64,000 nt of DNA. It comes from Aureimonas altamirensis (lineage in GTDB: Bacteria > Pseudomonadota > Alphaproteobacteria > Rhizobiales > Rhizobiaceae). Of the stretch, positions 47,270 through 56,121 are shown one piece after another (within the stretch, counting starts at the first letter, position 1; every line of letters begins with the position of its first letter). The notes beneath the pieces were generated by a model. It ran no database searches and had not been told where the DNA came from. It was given only the letters and a program-made list of their open reading frames with translations. A program made the translations under genes and the position numbers. The DNA lies in the NCBI RefSeq assembly GCF_001463885.1, contig NZ_BBWQ01000011.1, positions 186,001 to 250,000 on the forward strand. The letters run 5' to 3'.

Positions 47270-48075
47270 CAAGCGCGGACGCGGTCGCCGCCCTGTTCGT
47301 CAAGGCATGCCGGGCAGAGCTGGACGCGTTGAAACCCGGCAACGTGCATCGCTTCGAAGCCGGGCACGGCATGAGCGTGCAGGATTTCGAGACGAGCGCC
47401 GAGGTTTCCGCCCCGTTGCTTTGCGCCAAGGGCGTCGGCGTCGGCGCGCGCATTCTTGCAGCGGTCTCGGCCACGCGGCAGGCCGTGGGACAGAACACCA
47501 ATCTCGGCATCCTGCTGCTCTGCGCACCGCTGGCCAAGGCGGCCGAGCGGCCGGGAGGGCTGCTGCGCACGCATCTTCAAGCGGTGCTTGCCGATATGAG
47601 CCCGCAGGATGCCGAAGACACGTTCCGCGCCATCGCGCTGGCCGCCCCCGGCGGGCTCGGCACCGCGCCGGAGGGGGATGTGCGCAAGCCGCCGCAGATC
47701 GGCCTGCTCGCGGCGATGCGCCTTGCGGCCGACCGGGACCTCATCGCCCGCCAGTATGCGAACGGCTTTGCGGATATCTTCGAGATCGGCGTTCCGCTGG
47801 CAGAGGGCCGGCCCATGGAAAAGGCGGCGCAGCAGGTCTTTCTGGCCTTCGCCACGGCGACACCCGACAGCCATGTCGCCCGCAAGTTCGGCGATGCCGC
47901 AGCCGCCGACCTGATGCACCGCTTTCGCGCCCTCGTCGGCGCCCCGCAAGAGGCGTTGGCGGCGTTCGATCGCACGCTGAAGGCGCAAGGGCTGAACCCC
48001 GGCACCAGCGCCGACATGACGGTCGCGTCGCTGTTTGCCGCCGCACTGGACGAAAAAGCGTCCGAGCCGCGCTGA
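47266..48075 (+). CDS. triphosphoribosyl-dephospho-CoA synthase-like protein (CitG/MdcB family) of H4MPT clusters
   Basis: 269-residue helical protein of the CitG family, whose known members transfer ribosyl groups from ATP to dephospho-CoA. Conserved [40 protein letters not shown] and [20 protein letters not shown] are visible. GTG start at 47266 overlaps the RimK-like stop in GTGA. No citrate lyase or malonate decarboxylase genes are near, so it probably acts in C1 cofactor synthesis as proposed for methylotrophs; the reaction is not established here. Confidence 0.82.
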   Translation: MTSADAVAALFVKACRAELDALKPGNVHRFEAGHGMSVQDFETSAEVSAPLLCAKGVGVGARILAAVSATRQAVGQNTNLGILLLCAPLAKAAERPGGLLRTHLQAVLADMSPQDAEDTFRAIALAAPGGLGTAPEGDVRKPPQIGLLAAMRLAADRDLIARQYANGFADIFEIGVPLAEGRPMEKAAQQVFLAFATATPDSHVARKFGDAAAADLMHRFRALVGAPQEALAAFDRTLKAQGLNPGTSADMTVASLFAAALDEKASEPR

Positions 48076-48332
48076 ACCTGCCTTCGAGGCCATGGAAAGG
48101 ATTGACGAGGCCGCAACTGGAGGTCAGTCTCTTGCCAACTGTCTGGCTAACCGGTCCCCCACGGACGTCGAGAACAAGGGCAGTCAGGACCAGGCCGGAG
48201 GAGGGTCGGGTTTGCGGGGGAAATTCGTGGGCCGCGAGGGGCGTCTTTCCATTCCGCACGACTGTTTCACCGGTGGTCCGGCATCGCGCCGGCACCAGCC
48301 GGATCGTGAACAACCAGGGAGAGACATTGACC
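48076..48332. other. 257-base fae leader and promoter region
   Basis: Non-coding gap between the CitG-like gene and fae. It contains GCCA-N6-TGGC (within 48133-48150), a small inverted repeat, and ends with the ribosome site AGGGAGAG. The length suggests fae has its own promoter, fitting its high expression in methylotrophs. No riboswitch shape was recognised. Confidence 0.5.
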
Positions 48333-48848
48333 ATGGCGAAAATCAATAAGGTTCTGGTCGGCGAGTCGCTTGTCGGCGAGGGCAACGAAGTCGCGCATAT
48401 CGACCTCATCATGGGCCCGCGCGGCTCGGCCGCGGAAAGCGCCTTCTGCAACGCGCTGACCAACAACAAGGACGGCTTCACCTCGCTGCTCGCCGTCATC
48501 GCACCCAATCTCGTGACCAAGCCCAACACGGTCATGTTCAACAAGGTGACGATCAAGGGCGCCAAGCAGGCCGTGCAGATGTTCGGCCCGGCGCAGACCG
48601 CCGTTGCGCGGGCCGTCGCCGACGCCGTGGAAAAGGGCATCATCCCGCAGGACGAGGCCGACGACATCTTCATCTGCGTCGGTGTCTTCATCCACTGGGA
48701 GGCCGAGGACGACGCCAAGATCCGCGACTACAACTATCGCGCCACGCTGGAATCCATCGAGCGCGCGGTCAACGGCAAGCCGACGGCCGCCGAAGTCGTG
48801 GCCCAGAAGGGCGCGGCGCACCACCCCTTCGCCGGGGCGGGCGCCTAG
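48333..48848 (+). CDS. fae: formaldehyde-activating enzyme
   Basis: 171-residue enzyme condensing formaldehyde with dH4MPT, the entry reaction of the pathway. Almost the entire sequence follows the Methylorubrum type: [20 protein letters not shown] with the conserved catalytic His, [60 protein letters not shown] and the closing HPFA. ATG at 48333 after GGGAGAG, spacing about 10. Has its own 257-base leader, then faces the minus-strand HisA-like gene. Confidence 0.97.
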   Translation: MAKINKVLVGESLVGEGNEVAHIDLIMGPRGSAAESAFCNALTNNKDGFTSLLAVIAPNLVTKPNTVMFNKVTIKGAKQAVQMFGPAQTAVARAVADAVEKGIIPQDEADDIFICVGVFIHWEAEDDAKIRDYNYRATLESIERAVNGKPTAAEVVAQKGAAHHPFAGAGA

Positions 48849-48925
48849 ACAAGAGACCATCCCGAGGAAGACGAACCGGCGATGAAAGCAGGCCTTCTTC
48901 GGCGATTGGCCGCCATATTCGGGTT

Positions 48926-49588
48926 TCAGTAGAGGGCGGCGATCCGCCCGTCGTGAAGCGCCGTGGCCACCAGGGCCCCGGCGCATCCCAGCCTTCCGAG
49001 CGCATGGATATCCTCCGCATGGCGGACGCCGCCGGCGGCGTATATCTGCCTGCCCTGCGCACGGGCCAGCACTGCCTCTATCGTGTCGATCTGCGGTCCC
49101 GCGCCGCTGCCCACGGCCGCCATCGTCATGCAGATGACGCGCTGCGGCCAGCACTGGCCGGCATCCAGCCAGGAGGCCGGCCCGAGGAAATTGTCGCCTG
49201 CAAAATCCAGCGACAGCACCGCCTCAGACGGCAGCTCCACCGCATTGCAGGCGAGGCTTTCCGTACCGAAAACCGGGCGCATGCCGGCCGGCAGCAGGGC
49301 CGCCTGCCCCGGCGCGCCGAACCCACCATCTACCCAGATGTCGACGCCCGGCACGCGCGCACCGATCCGCGCCAAGAGATCCCGCTGCACTGCGCCGCCC
49401 ATGATCGCATCGAGATCGGCGATATAGAGCGTGTCCGCGCCGGCGGCCCGCACCAGCCCGGCCGCAAGCTCCGGCGCATCGTCGGCACGGCCAAGGGGCG
49501 TGCGGATCGGCGCATAGGTTTCGCGCCGCCCACCGCGCCCGTGCACGACGACACCGCCCATCAAATCCAGAACCGGCACGATCCGCAT
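48926..49588 (-). CDS. HisA-like (beta-alpha)8 protein of H4MPT clusters
   Basis: 220-residue barrel related to HisA but of the group found with C1-cofactor genes in methanogens and methylotrophs. Seen: RIVPVLDLMGGVVVHGRGG, TLYIADLDAIMGG, VDIWVDGGFGAPGQAALL, FGTESLACNAVELP, VLSLDFAGDNFLG and QIYAAGGVRHAEDIHALGRL. The normal HisA is likely elsewhere in the genome. Reaction unknown. Start at 49588 (AGAGG upstream) preferred to 49606. Divergent from the MfnF-like gene at 49663. Confidence 0.8.
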   Translation of the reverse strand: MRIVPVLDLMGGVVVHGRGGRRETYAPIRTPLGRADDAPELAAGLVRAAGADTLYIADLDAIMGGAVQRDLLARIGARVPGVDIWVDGGFGAPGQAALLPAGMRPVFGTESLACNAVELPSEAVLSLDFAGDNFLGPASWLDAGQCWPQRVICMTMAAVGSGAGPQIDTIEAVLARAQGRQIYAAGGVRHAEDIHALGRLGCAGALVATALHDGRIAALY

Positions 49589-49662
49589 TCGCCTCTTTCC
49601 TTTCATGCCATTTTACGGTCCTTTCGGGGCTCGTCGCAAACAGGCGCAGGTACGCGAAGGCA

Positions 49663-50694
49663 ATGACCGGCATGGACAGGCGGCTCGGCTGGGATGTGGG
49701 CGGGGCCCATCTGAAGGCCGCGCTCTTCGAAAACGGACGGCTCGTCGGCGTCTGGCAGGAGCCCTCCCCGCTGTGGCGGGGTATGGAACATCTCGATTCG
49801 GCGCTGGACCGCATCCTCGCCGCGACGGGCGCCGTGCAGCACCATCATTTGACGATGACCGGCGAGCTGGCCGACATTTTCCAGGACAGGGCCAGCGGGG
49901 TACGGCTTTTATGCGAGAGGCTGGCGGCCCGGCTGGGCGCAGGGCTTCGCGTCCATGCAGGCCCGCGCGGGTTGATGTCGCCGGCGGAGGCCGCAAGGCA
50001 TCCGGCATTGGTGGGCTCGGCCAACTGGCATGCCAGCGCCGCCTTCGTTGCCCTTGCCCTCGATAATGCGCTGTTCATCGACATGGGGTCGACGACCACC
50101 GATATCGTTCCGATCGCCGGCCGGGCGGTGCGCAATGCGGGCTATACGGACAGCGAGCGGCTGGCCTGTGGGGAGCTCGTCTACCAGGGCTTCACGCGTA
50201 CCAGCCTGATGGCGGTTGCGCGCGCGGTTCCCTTCCAGGGTCGGATGGCGCCGCTGATGGCCGAGCATTTCGCCACCATGGCGGATGTGGCGCGGCTGGC
50301 CGGCCATCTGGACGAAGGGGACGACCAGATGCCCACGGCCGATGGGCGTGACAAGACGCCGGCGCATTCGCGGGCCCGTCTGGCGCGCATGCTGGGCGCG
50401 GATGCGGCCGATGGCAGCGACGAGGATTGGCGCGCTGTTGCGCTTGCGCTGACGGAAGCGCAATTGCGGCTTGTCCACGACGCCTTGTCGCTTGTGCTGT
50501 CGCGCGGGGAGCTTGCGCCAGACGCCCCGCTTGTCATTGCCGGCACGGGCCGCCCGCTGTTGCGGCGGCTTGCGCAACGCCTGGACCGGGGCGTCATTGA
50601 ATTCGCCGATCTGGCGGACTGCCGGTCCGGCCTGCGCGAGGCGGCCAGCCGCGCCGCGCCGGCCGTAGCCCTGGCCTGTATGGGCAAGGAATAA
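49663..50694 (+). CDS. hydantoinase/oxoprolinase-like ATPase-fold protein (MfnF-type, H4MPT/methylofuran cluster)
   Basis: 343 residues, actin-like ATPase fold of the COG1548 group; archaeal relatives (MfnF) join the furan and tyramine parts of methanofuran. Conserved: RLGWDVGGAHLKAALFENG, MTGELADIFQDRASGVRLL, GSANWHASAAFVAL, DNALFIDMGSTTTDIVPIAG and LVIAGTGRPLLRRLAQRL. AAGG 3-6 bases before the ATG at 49663. Presumed role in methylofuran synthesis rests on family, not on this sequence. Confidence 0.82.
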   Translation: MTGMDRRLGWDVGGAHLKAALFENGRLVGVWQEPSPLWRGMEHLDSALDRILAATGAVQHHHLTMTGELADIFQDRASGVRLLCERLAARLGAGLRVHAGPRGLMSPAEAARHPALVGSANWHASAAFVALALDNALFIDMGSTTTDIVPIAGRAVRNAGYTDSERLACGELVYQGFTRTSLMAVARAVPFQGRMAPLMAEHFATMADVARLAGHLDEGDDQMPTADGRDKTPAHSRARLARMLGADAADGSDEDWRAVALALTEAQLRLVHDALSLVLSRGELAPDAPLVIAGTGRPLLRRLAQRLDRGVIEFADLADCRSGLREAASRAAPAVALACMGKE

Positions 50695-50723
50695 GACCAC
50701 GGGGTCGGGCAATCGGCAGGAGG

Positions 50724-50746
50724 CGGGCGGCATCTGATGCCGCCCG
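50724..50746. terminator. bidirectional hairpin between MfnF-like gene and NCS2 permease
   Basis: CGGGCGGCAT (50724-50733), loop CTG, ATGCCGCCCG (50737-50746): perfect 10-base stem in the 73-base gap between two converging genes. No long T-run on either strand, but position fits a shared terminator. Confidence 0.65.
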
Positions 50747-50767
50747 ACGGCATCCCCTTCTATCGCC

Positions 50768-52093
50768 TTATGCGTCGCGCGGCGGCCGGGCCCAGCCCAG
50801 CGCATGGTAAAGCACGATGGCGCCGATGGTGGCGGTGCCGATGCCATCCAGCGTGAAGCCGGCGACATCCAGCGTGAAATTGCCGGCACCGAGAACCAGC
50901 GCAACGCCAACCGTGATCAGGTTGCGCGGGTCGGCGAAATCCACCTTGTTTTCCACCCAGATGCGCCCGGCAGTCGCGGCGATGAGGCCGAAGACCACGA
51001 TGGACAATCCGCCGAGCACCGGCCCGGGAATGGTCTGGATCAGCGCGCCGAATTTCGGCGAGAAACCGAGCAGGATGGCGATGGCGGCCGCCACCAGAAA
51101 CAGCAGCGTCGAAAAGATGCGCGTTACGGCCATGACGCCCATGTTCTCGGCATAGGTGGTCATGCCGGTTCCACCGAACGAGCCGGAGACCATCGTGGCG
51201 ATGCCGTCGCCGATGAAGGCGCGGCCGAGATAGGGGTCCAGGTTGCGGCCGGTCATCGCGCCGATGGCCTTGATGTGCCCAAGGTTCTCGGCCACCAGGA
51301 TGATGACGACCGGAGCGATCAGCGTGACGGCCGACGCCGAGAAGACCGGCGCCGTAAAGCGCGGCAGCCCGAACCACGCCGCCGCCGCGACGCCGGAAAA
51401 GTCCACCGGTGCGCCGAGGCCCATGCCATTGGCGAGGACGAGATAGAGGATGTATGCGGCAGCCCCGCCGATCAGGATCGGCAGCCGCCGTGTCATGCCG
51501 GGCGCATACACGGCGACAAGCCCGACGGCGGCAACCGTGGCGATGGCGACCCAGCGCGATAGCTGGTCGCCATCCGCGTTGGCCGGCGATATGCCCGATG
51601 CGCTGGCGATGGCGATGGGCGCAAGCACCAGACCGATGGCGGCAACGATGGCGCCCGTCAGCACCGGGGGCATCAGGCGCTCGATCCAGCGATGCCCTGC
51701 CGCCATCACGATAAGGCCGATCAGCGCGTAAAGCGCACCTGCGACGATGATGCCGCCCAGCGCCAGGGCGATGTTGGGGTTGGGCGCACCGGCCATGGCG
51801 CCGGTGGCCACGAGGACCGGTCCGATGAAGGCGAAGGACGAGCCCAGATAGCTCGGCACGCGGCCGCCGACGGCAATGAAGAAGATCAGCGTGGAGATGC
51901 CGGAGAAGAGGATCGACACATTGGGGTCGAAACCCATCAGGATCGGCGCCAGAACGGTAGAGCCGAACATGGCGACGACGTGCTGCAGCCCCAGCACCAC
52001 CGTCTGGCCGGCCGGAAGCCGCTCGTCCGGCAGGATCCGCCCTTCGGTCTTCAACGTCCAGCGCGGGAAGTAACCGCCTCTATCGCTCATCAT
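50768..52093 (-). CDS. NCS2-family nucleobase permease (uracil/xanthine type)
   Basis: 441-residue inner-membrane symporter with about 12-14 helices. Family motifs: GLQHVVAMFGSTVLAPILMG (first helix), GSSFAFIGPVLVATGAMAG, LMPPVLTGAIVAAIGLVLAP, the substrate-site VVIILVAENLGHIKAIGAMT with the conserved Glu, FIGDGIATMVSGSFGGTGMT (the NxG/GxGGT region) and TYAENMGVMAVTRI with the second Glu motif. Closest in pattern to the uracil branch (UraA/RutG). GAGGGG 2-7 bases before the ATG. Only 25 bases after the DUF447 gene on the same strand, so it is apparently co-transcribed with methylofuran genes. Confidence 0.92.
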   Translation of the reverse strand: MMSDRGGYFPRWTLKTEGRILPDERLPAGQTVVLGLQHVVAMFGSTVLAPILMGFDPNVSILFSGISTLIFFIAVGGRVPSYLGSSFAFIGPVLVATGAMAGAPNPNIALALGGIIVAGALYALIGLIVMAAGHRWIERLMPPVLTGAIVAAIGLVLAPIAIASASGISPANADGDQLSRWVAIATVAAVGLVAVYAPGMTRRLPILIGGAAAYILYLVLANGMGLGAPVDFSGVAAAAWFGLPRFTAPVFSASAVTLIAPVVIILVAENLGHIKAIGAMTGRNLDPYLGRAFIGDGIATMVSGSFGGTGMTTYAENMGVMAVTRIFSTLLFLVAAAIAILLGFSPKFGALIQTIPGPVLGGLSIVVFGLIAATAGRIWVENKVDFADPRNLITVGVALVLGAGNFTLDVAGFTLDGIGTATIGAIVLYHALGWARPPRDA

Positions 52094-52118
52094 AGCCCCT
52101 CGTAACCGCCCTCGCCGA

Positions 52119-52700
52119 TCAGGTGCCGGCGGGCTCGTCGCGGTAGAATGCCGCGACCTTGTCCATCAGCCAGTCCCATGCCTGCCTTTCGCGCGGACCG
52201 GCGGTCTTGTCCACCGCGATCTGAAGGTAGGCGATTTCATCCTCTACTTTCCGGCGCGGCAGCATGGACAGGCGGCTGGCCAGGATGGCCAGCTCCAGCA
52301 CCGCGGCGCGCGCCCGGTTCATGCCGGCGAAGGGCGCATGGGCGGCGGATGCGACGACCCGGCAGTGGAATCGCGGTCGCACCGCATCGTCCTCCACATG
52401 CTCGACCTGCAGCACGTCATGGGCCAGCGCCGCGGCAAGACGCGGCACGGGGCAGCCGTCCAGCGGCACGAGCGGCCAGTCCTTCTGCCCGGTCAGGCAG
52501 CCGGCGAAGATCAGCACGTCGTCGGTGTAATTGGCGACGGCGAAGCCTGTCTCCTCGATATTGGCAAGCGTCGTCGACGGCCGGAACGGCGCCACGATCC
52601 ATTGCCCCGCCTCGTCCTCGCCCGCCGCGATGATACCGAGCGGCGCGATATGAACGCGGCCCGATGCCGACACGCTGGTCAGGATCGTTTCCCGGATCAT
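52119..52700 (-). CDS. DUF447 protein of H4MPT clusters
   Basis: 193-residue protein with a flavin-reductase-like split-barrel pattern: IRETILTSVSASGRVHIAPLG, IVAPFRPSTTLANIEETGFA, AVANYTDDVLIFAGCLTG, RFHCRVVASAAHAPFAGMNR and the helical end KVEDEIAYLQIAVDKTAGPR. DUF447 genes accompany H4MPT genes in methanogens and methylotrophs; function is not established. ATG at 52700 overlaps the DUF6513 gene stop in ATGA. Confidence 0.85.
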   Translation of the reverse strand: MIRETILTSVSASGRVHIAPLGIIAAGEDEAGQWIVAPFRPSTTLANIEETGFAVANYTDDVLIFAGCLTGQKDWPLVPLDGCPVPRLAAALAHDVLQVEHVEDDAVRPRFHCRVVASAAHAPFAGMNRARAAVLELAILASRLSMLPRRKVEDEIAYLQIAVDKTAGPRERQAWDWLMDKVAAFYRDEPAGT

Positions 52701-54139
52701 GCCTCGCCTGCCCCGCCGCGCCCGGCTTTCAGCGTGTGGCCGGCCTCTGCAAGCCGGGTGCGATCCTCGTCCGCGTCTTCCGGTGTCGCGATCCCGAACC
52801 GCAGCGGCTCGTCCTGTGCGAAGCGCTTGCCGAGGCGATAGGCGATCTCGGCCTTCTGCAGTTCGGCACCCAGATAGAAGGCATGGGCCGGGTCCCCATC
52901 GACATCCAGCAGCGGATAGAACGAGAAGGCGTCGCCATGTACCGCGTGCTGCCCGCGCGTGAACAGATGGATGCCGTCTTCGGCCACCTCGATACGGTAG
53001 TTGCGGTCGCGCACCGCTGCGGCCTGCTCCGCGATGTCCGCGGCGCTGTTGGCCACCGGCTTCAAATCGTGCACCTGCGACAATGCCGGGGAGTAGCCGC
53101 GCGGCAAGGCGTTGTCGGCGCGCGCCGCATGCATGATGCGGCGGGCGATATCATGCTCCTCGATCGTGCGGCGCGTATGGGCGCTGACATGCACGACCAG
53201 CAGGTTGCGAACGGACAGTTCGGAGGCGACCCCCAGCAGCAAGGCCGTGATGCCGGATGTGTCGGCCTCCGTCAGTTCCGTCAGGTTGCCGGTGCCCATC
53301 ATGATGTCGATATCGGGCCGCGCGGCGCGCAATGCGTGATAGCGCGCCAGCGAGTCGGTGAAGCCGAAATGGATCGGATCGAGGACCGGATCGGCGATGA
53401 AGGACAGGCCGCGATCGCTGGCCGCATCCACCGCGCGCAGCAGCGACCCAAGGTCGCGCGGCTCGGCCGGCACCAGAATCGGAATGCAATCTCCTTCCAG
53501 CGCGATGTCGAGCGTATGTTCGGTCAGGCTCAGCAGGTAGTCGGCGCCGCCGCGCGCCGCGCGCGCCAGCTCTCCCCGGTCGGCACTGTCGACGCTGACG
53601 GCAAGCCCCTCCGCCTTCAGGGCCTGGATCGCATCCTCCAGATGCGGAAACGGCGTATCCGGCAGGCAGCCGAGATCGATCACATCGGCGCCGGACGATG
53701 CCATGGCCCGCGCCCTTTCGACGATGGCGGGCAGCGACAGGGCAGAGGCGTCGACGATTTCGGCGAATATGCGCATGTCGTGCTTCGAAAGGTCGGCCGC
53801 CTTGCGGCCCCGCCCCAGGAATTGCGGCAGGTCCGCAACCTCGTCCGGCCCACGGATGATGGCGACGCCGAAATGCTGCTCCAGGCTTTCAAGATCGGCG
53901 CGGCATCGGCCCGGCAGCACGATCCTGTCGGCATCGACGGGCAGTTCCAGGCGTCGCCGGATGATGTCGCCCGTCAACAGGGCGGCAACCTTCACGCCCA
54001 TGTCGCGGATAGCGAAATCGAAGTCGGTCGGCCCCATTTCGGCCAGAACGCGCTCCAGCCGGGGCAGCGCCAGCCGTCCGGTCAGGAACAGGAGGCGCTG
54101 GCCGGTAAAGGGACTTGCAGGCGGCGGCGCCCCGTTCAC
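52697..54139 (-). CDS. DUF6513 / dihydropteroate-synthase-like protein of H4MPT clusters
   Basis: 480 residues. An N-terminal domain (LLFLTGRLALPRLERVLAEM, AALLTGDIIRRRLELP, VLPGRCRADLESLEQHFGVA) precedes a TIM barrel resembling dihydropteroate synthase (SSGADVIDLGCLPDTPFPHL, GLAVSVDSADRGELARAARG, DRGLSFIADPVLDPIHFGFT, MGTGNLTELTEADTSGITAL). GTG start at 54139 overlaps the kinase stop in GTGA. Family always with C1 cofactor genes; a role in pterin-arabenzene coupling for H4MPT is a reasonable inference. Confidence 0.82.
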   Translation of the reverse strand: MNGAPPPASPFTGQRLLFLTGRLALPRLERVLAEMGPTDFDFAIRDMGVKVAALLTGDIIRRRLELPVDADRIVLPGRCRADLESLEQHFGVAIIRGPDEVADLPQFLGRGRKAADLSKHDMRIFAEIVDASALSLPAIVERARAMASSGADVIDLGCLPDTPFPHLEDAIQALKAEGLAVSVDSADRGELARAARGGADYLLSLTEHTLDIALEGDCIPILVPAEPRDLGSLLRAVDAASDRGLSFIADPVLDPIHFGFTDSLARYHALRAARPDIDIMMGTGNLTELTEADTSGITALLLGVASELSVRNLLVVHVSAHTRRTIEEHDIARRIMHAARADNALPRGYSPALSQVHDLKPVANSAADIAEQAAAVRDRNYRIEVAEDGIHLFTRGQHAVHGDAFSFYPLLDVDGDPAHAFYLGAELQKAEIAYRLGKRFAQDEPLRFGIATPEDADEDRTRLAEAGHTLKAGRGGAGEA

Positions 54140-54786
54140 TCCGCCGCTTCGACGGCGTAGGCCCCGGGCGGCGTGCTGCGCGGAATGGCGCGGCCCGGGA
54201 CGCCGCCGCCCGAAAGCCGCTTGGCCGCCAGCGTCAGGTCGGACGGGCCGGCCACATACACGCTCGTCTCCGGATGCAGCAGCTTGACGAAAGAGGAATC
54301 CACCACGCCCGCCGCCGATATGGCATCGAGCGTCGAGCCTTCGGGCATGTCGAGCTGCTTGATGAGGCACAGCGAGCACCCGGAGAATTGCCCCGCCAGC
54401 CACGCGGCCAGGCTATCGGACGTCACGCTCCAGTTGCGCGGAATCTCGCCGGCGCGCAGCGCCAGCTTCGCGGGCATCCAGACGGGTATCCGGCCGGCAT
54501 CCAGCTCGCGCCTAATGGCTTCCATCGAAGCGACGGCCACCAGCCTGTCGCCCAGGCTGGCAAGCGCGCGGCCGAACTGCTCCATAGCCAGGATCGCCAT
54601 GTGGTGGGCCGCGTCGTCGTCGAAGCCGATCACCGGCTGGAACCGGCGCACCACATCCGCGAAGGGTCCGCCGCCGGGCACGAGTACCAGCGGTCGAGCC
54701 GCCTTTTCCATGCTTGCGACCCAAAGTTTCAGGTCGGGAGAAGAAATCGAGCTTCCTCCGACTTTGACGATGAGCAGGTCCTTCAC
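54136..54786 (-). CDS. amino-acid-kinase-fold protein (MfnE-like furan phosphate kinase)
   Basis: 216 residues of the aspartate/glutamate/uridylate kinase fold: LLIVKVGGSSISSPDLKLW (nucleotide Lys/Gly loop), LVLVPGGGPFADVVRRFQPV, DDDAAHHMAILAMEQFGRAL, WSVTSDSLAAWLAGQFSGC and LLHPETSVYVAGP. The archaeal counterpart MfnE phosphorylates the aminomethylfuran precursor of methanofuran. GTG start at 54786 with AAGGAG 8 bases upstream; longer frames lack a site. 112 bases after the MfnB-FolB gene, a gap containing a small TTCGCC/GGCGAA hairpin. Confidence 0.85.
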   Translation of the reverse strand: MKDLLIVKVGGSSISSPDLKLWVASMEKAARPLVLVPGGGPFADVVRRFQPVIGFDDDAAHHMAILAMEQFGRALASLGDRLVAVASMEAIRRELDAGRIPVWMPAKLALRAGEIPRNWSVTSDSLAAWLAGQFSGCSLCLIKQLDMPEGSTLDAISAAGVVDSSFVKLLHPETSVYVAGPSDLTLAAKRLSGGGVPGRAIPRSTPPGAYAVEAAE

Positions 54787-54898
54787 TCTGCGGACTCCTT
54801 GAACGTTCAGGCAAGGCCCACGGCTATCCCGGACGGTACCGCGCGGTCGGCCGCCACTCTTTCGCCTTTTTCCGGCGAAGGGCAAGGGTGACCGCCGA

Positions 54899-55969
54899 TC
54901 AATTCGATGCTGCGCCGCAGCATGAATCGCCCGCTTCGCGGCGGATTTCGATGCCCGCCGCCGCCGGTCCGAGATCGAGTTTCTCGACCCTCACGGTGAC
55001 GCCGGTCACGCGGCTGTCGGCAAGGATCGTGGCGGCGAGTTCTTCCGCGATCGTCTCGACCAGATCGATATGCCCGCGCGCCACGATGGCCCGCACGGCG
55101 TCCATCATGAGGTCGTAGGAATAGATATCGGCCATACCGCCCCCACCGGCCGCCCGTCTTGGAACCTCGGCCTCGATGGAAAAGCGGACGCGCTGCCGCC
55201 GCCCGCGCTCGAAGCCATAGGCCCCGATCTCCATGTCATGGACGAAGTCGCGGATGAAGACCCGGTCCACCGGGCCGGGCGCGACCGGCCCCGCCTGCGG
55301 ATGCACGAGGGCGGCGATGCCGGCCACCCGCGCGGCCGAGATGCCGTCTCCGCGTCCGCCGTCCGTCAGCGCGCCGCGAAAGCCGAGATAATCGGCGCGC
55401 AGCGGCAAAAGGCGCGGCACATCGGGGGCCTCGAGCGCCCCGGCAAGCCCGCAGAAAAGATCGAGCCGGCGCGCCGCATCCACGAAAGCCGACAGGGTGG
55501 AAAGCGGCGCATGGTCGATCAGGCGGCGACCGTCCTTGCGGGCCGTATCCAGCATGACCCCCGCAAAGCCGGCAGCCGCGATGCGGTCCAGCAACCCAGG
55601 ATCGACGCCCTCGTCGGCGAAGAGAACCGCGATCAGCCGCGTTGCGCCGGCATGCGCTGCAAGTCTTTCGAGGGCGTTACCCAGTTGCACGGCGTCCGGT
55701 GTCGACAGGCCCACCTTGACGAAGTCCGCGTGGCGCCGCGCCGCAACCGCCGACGCCAGGGACTCCGGCGCCATGGACAGCGTTCCGGCGACGGCGGACA
55801 CGGGCTTGCGCCCGGCCACCGCAGCCAGGATATCGGCCAGGCTTTGCGTATCGGCCGCACCCAGCGCGCCGGCATCGGGCTCCTTGACGTCGATGATGTC
55901 GGCCCCGTTGTCCAGCGCGGTCAGGGCCTCGGCACGGTTTCGGACGCTTGCCAGAAATTTCGTCGCCAT
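54899..55969 (-). CDS. fusion of (5-formylfuran-3-yl)methyl phosphate synthase (MfnB-like) and dihydroneopterin aldolase (FolB-like)
   Basis: 356 residues in two domains. Residues about 1-235 are MfnB-like (furan ring from glyceraldehyde 3-phosphate): KFLASVRNRAEALTALDNGA, DIIDVKEPDAGALGAAD with the catalytic Lys, SAVAGTLSMAPESL, DFVKVGLS and DYLGFRGALTDGGRGDGI. Residues about 250-356 are dihydroneopterin-aldolase-like: VFIRDFVHDMEIGAYGFERG, RQRVRFSIEAEVP, YSYDLMMDAVRAIV, HIDLVETIAEELAATILAD and VTVRVEKLDL. ATG at 55969 chosen; ATG 55981 possible. The fusion ties methylofuran and pterin synthesis in one chain. Confidence 0.85.
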   Translation of the reverse strand: MATKFLASVRNRAEALTALDNGADIIDVKEPDAGALGAADTQSLADILAAVAGRKPVSAVAGTLSMAPESLASAVAARRHADFVKVGLSTPDAVQLGNALERLAAHAGATRLIAVLFADEGVDPGLLDRIAAAGFAGVMLDTARKDGRRLIDHAPLSTLSAFVDAARRLDLFCGLAGALEAPDVPRLLPLRADYLGFRGALTDGGRGDGISAARVAGIAALVHPQAGPVAPGPVDRVFIRDFVHDMEIGAYGFERGRRQRVRFSIEAEVPRRAAGGGGMADIYSYDLMMDAVRAIVARGHIDLVETIAEELAATILADSRVTGVTVRVEKLDLGPAAAGIEIRREAGDSCCGAASN

Positions 55970-56040
55970 GATCTCGGTCATCCATCGCTGCGGGGCAGCT
56001 CTCCCTATAGGCCGCAGCCCCCGCCCTTGAACAGGCACAG

Positions 56041-56115
56041 GGCGACGAACGGGAAAAAGTCGCCTTGCGGCCGGGCATTTTTATGCCTCCCCTTGGGGAA
56101 AACTTCGGGGGAGGC
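56041..56115 (+). promoter_or_regulatory. 5' leader hairpins before the PQQ-cluster binding-protein gene
   Basis: Two consecutive inverted repeats: GGCGAC (56041-56046) with GTCGCC (56059-56064), and GCCTCCCC (56085-56092) with GGGGAGGC (56108-56115). The right arm of the second is the ribosome site of the following gene, so folding would hide it. Possible translational control or antitermination; no named riboswitch is recognised. Confidence 0.4.
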
Positions 56116-56121
56116 TCGAGC

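Noticed and set aside
54836-54880. TTCGCC/GGCGAA hairpin between the MfnB-FolB gene and the kinase gene as a terminator
   Set aside because: Only a 6-base stem with no T-run after it; too weak to call, so mentioned only within the kinase entry.
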